The position numbers and the translations under genes were made by a program. The notes below the pieces were generated by a model. That model saw only the letters and a list, made by a program, of their open reading frames with translations. It was not told the origin of the DNA and ran no database searches. 64,000 nucleotides of DNA from Echinococcus granulosus (lineage: Eukaryota > Platyhelminthes > Cestoda > Cyclophyllidea > Taeniidae): contig NW_020170489.1 in assembly GCF_000524195.1 (NCBI RefSeq), positions 188,942 through 252,941 on the forward strand, written 5' to 3'. Positions 61,717 through 64,000 of this stretch are shown piece after piece; within the stretch, counting starts at the first letter, position 1; every line of letters starts with the position of its first letter.

Positions 61717-64000
61717 GTGAGTTGTGCTTTTTCGCTCCCATAATTTATGAGCTCTGCTTCGTTTTCTTTTACAATTTTTGGCCGTTTTCTTCCTCAAAGG
61801 CAGAGAAAAGCCACCTTTTCGTCACGCATATGTGTATTGAAAGTGAGATATTTGCATATTTTGTTCTTATTACCGGAAACTATCCTCCCATGGCTTAGCG
61901 GTATTGAACGGCTACGAAACCGTCACCCATGCCTCAGTAATTGGCTGGTGGGATTGAATCGAGATCCATCCTAATTGCCATATAAATGAATTCGAGCTTT
62001 GTCGTGGTACCTTGAATCATCGTAAATCATACAGTTATTGGAGGTTCGCTATTAGAGTATTTAAGTACTGGGAGTCTATAGGCATGCTTGAAGGTCCATC
62101 CCGCTAAGATGGCATTAGGACTTGCGGAGACTGTCGAATCCGCGTAGGCAAATATGTTGTTTGACTTCATTATTATGCATTTGGGCAGCGTTTGTTGCAT
62201 TGGTTCATTCAGTATACTTGTAGTATTGTAACCTCGTTAAGGTTGGTCGCCTTCTCTATAACGTTTATGGGCAGGCTGATGATGAAGTAGTTTTATCTGT
62301 TGCATTTTAATATGAATTTGTATTTTTAGGGAAATGATTATTTCCACTGGTCCTGGTTTACTGTATCACAAGTAGGTGATCCTCTCCTTTGCAGTAAATA
62401 TTCCCTACTTGGAACTAAGTCTAAGATTCGATGCTTCTCCAGTTAATTAAAGTCTCGTGCACATTCTTTACGTGTTGTCGCTTGAAAGGAGTATCTTATG
62501 GTTCTACCATATCAAGCTGTCGGGCTCGCTTTTACGTCCACTTTTGTCTAATTGTTGCGTTTTAGTTACACTCAATCTTACCGTTGCTTTCTTTCAGTGA
62601 ATGATAGGATGAACATCCCTTGTGTGGTTTATGGAAGCTTAATGGATTAGGTATTTAAGTAGTGGTGCCATTGTTGTTCATTTAATAGACTTACTACGAG
62701 GACCTCAGAGGAGAATCAGCCCACAATTCGTGTTTTCTATTCAATATTATGCAACTCCAAATCCATGACAGGCAGTTATCTTTTCCAGACTAAGAACATC
62801 CTGGATCGTTTTTGTTGTTTGAAGCCCAATCTATGTGGTTGCCTTAGTCAATTTGTAGCAACTGGTTGACATGACCTGATGAAAAACACGTCACATACGT
62901 GGCTCGCTTCTAATAAGTACGATCGTACCCAATATATTACTTATCTTGTGGATTAATAGACAAGTATGATCGCTTGATTAGTAGTGTCTGAGCCAAGCTC
63001 AATGGTCTCTGTTTCAAACAAAAGTCTAACCTCGCTTCTGCCGAAGGACTATTCTGAGAAATTCCCACCGCAAGGGGCCTGTTGTGATCGTATTTAATTG
63101 ATCTATGGTTTGCTGAGTCGCTGCTGGGTTGAAGTAACTCTATAAAGTATTGTATGCCTGGTTTTGGGTGCTGACACCCCTCTTGTTGATTTTTTGGCGC
63201 CACTGTGTGGGGTTCAAGCCTTCTATGATGCCACTAGTGTTAGCCAGCGCACATTGTTTAACCCATCAATAAACGAGACGTCTAGCTGGCTTAGGCGTGA
63301 CAACCCAACGAATACACCCACACATGCCTACGTGGTGCACTAATCGATGAGAGCTTGACCTCTCTAACCTCTATCACGAAGAGCTATGTGCTCTGTGAGA
63401 CCTCTACTCTGAGGCCGAAGCGGTTGGTGTCTCCGCTTTGCAAAATATAGGTGCTCGAGTTTGACATGCTCTGTTGAGCTTTGGTAGATCAGGAGTACTT
63501 TGGTGTGGAGATTTGTCGTTTGAAGCCCAGACGAAATGCTCTTGGATTTGGAAGTGGTAACCTTGCTTGGGTGAAAGTTCTACTTGAATTCTATTAAGAC
63601 GTGTTTTTTGAGAGGCACTAAGATAGAGATTTTGGAGGGTGGTAGTTTCTTTAAAAATCCCAGGATAAAAATAGTCTTAAATGGATTTGAAGGAGTCTTA
63701 TAATCAGTATCTTATTTAAGTCTGGGATGAAATGGACCCAAACAAAATTAGGACAAAACTCGAAGTTAGAACGATAGGATTGCAAAATGCACATTTCTAT
63801 CTTAATCTTACAATTTCAGACTTTTTTGGAGGAAACAAAATGGAGAAAGGAAAATGGATTTAAAACGATTTCTTAAGAACATAGGATATGCAGCCTTTTA
63901 TTTAAATGCTGAAAATGCGGAACATGCGAGTGCTACTCCTGTCCTAGATTAAACAAAAGTTGGTTTCAAAATTCATTGAAATTTCGCAAGCTTTCGCCTC
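61717..64000 (+). other. PANK4 intron 1, copy B (incomplete)
   Basis: Identical to 17825-20108. It includes the primer-binding-site-like sequence at 63195-63212. The window ends 12 bases before the expected acceptor. Confidence 0.6.

Larger units (their letters stand above)
44023..64000 (+). repeat. large direct repeat, copy B (19,978 bp, cut by the window end)
   Basis: This equals 131-20108 shifted by 43,892 bases, same orientation, with no mismatch or indel noticed. It contains the full CREB3-like gene, the COA3-like ORF and PANK4 exon 1. The match continues to the last base of the window, so the repeat may be as long as the whole 43,892-bp unit. Confidence 0.95.

Noticed and set aside
1..64000. 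CRISPR arrays, bacterial operons, rRNA genes, viral or transposase coding
   Set aside because: None was found on reading both strands. The intron-exon structure and animal gene families rule out a prokaryotic or plasmid origin.

Overview
The window is nuclear DNA of an intron-rich metazoan, most likely a parasitic flatworm and probably a tapeworm. This rests on animal-type protein families split by GT-AG introns, several of them very short (30 to 83 bp), mixed with kilobase introns and moderate base composition. No bacterial operon, tRNA, rRNA, CRISPR array or coding-competent transposon was seen. The species assignment is an inference.

Layout: bases 1-130 are a unique left flank. From 131 the window reads, in order: a CREB3/OASIS-type membrane-bound bZIP transcription factor gene (+, 1446-14150, eight coding exons); a small single-membrane-span ORF on the minus strand that may be a COA3-like cytochrome oxidase assembly factor (15709-15906); a complete nine-exon PANK4 gene (+, 17092-29049), a pantothenate-kinase domain fused to a DUF89/ARMT1-type phosphatase domain; about 9.3 kb with no convincing gene; and the first three FERM-domain exons of a MYLIP/IDOL E3 ubiquitin ligase gene (+, 38363-42990).

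At 44023 the sequence starts again. Bases 44023-64000 repeat bases 131-20108 with a constant offset of 43,892 and no difference that I could see, in exons or introns. The simplest reading is a head-to-tail tandem duplication of a 43,892 bp unit (131-44022), whose second copy is cut by the window end after PANK4 exon 1. An assembly duplication would look the same. The junction cuts the first MYLIP copy inside the gene, before its F3 lobe and RING exons.

The genes are unrelated in pathway: ER stress and secretory transcription (CREB3-like), CoA metabolism (PANK4), and ubiquitin-dependent receptor turnover (MYLIP). The most biologically interesting point is that this PANK4 keeps the two kinase residues (Glu159 and Arg224, equivalent to human PANK3 Glu138 and Arg207) that amniote PANK4 has lost, together with intact phosphatase-domain metal residues. 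It may therefore be a true bifunctional enzyme. All exon models were built by hand from splice signals, reading-frame continuity and remembered family alignments.
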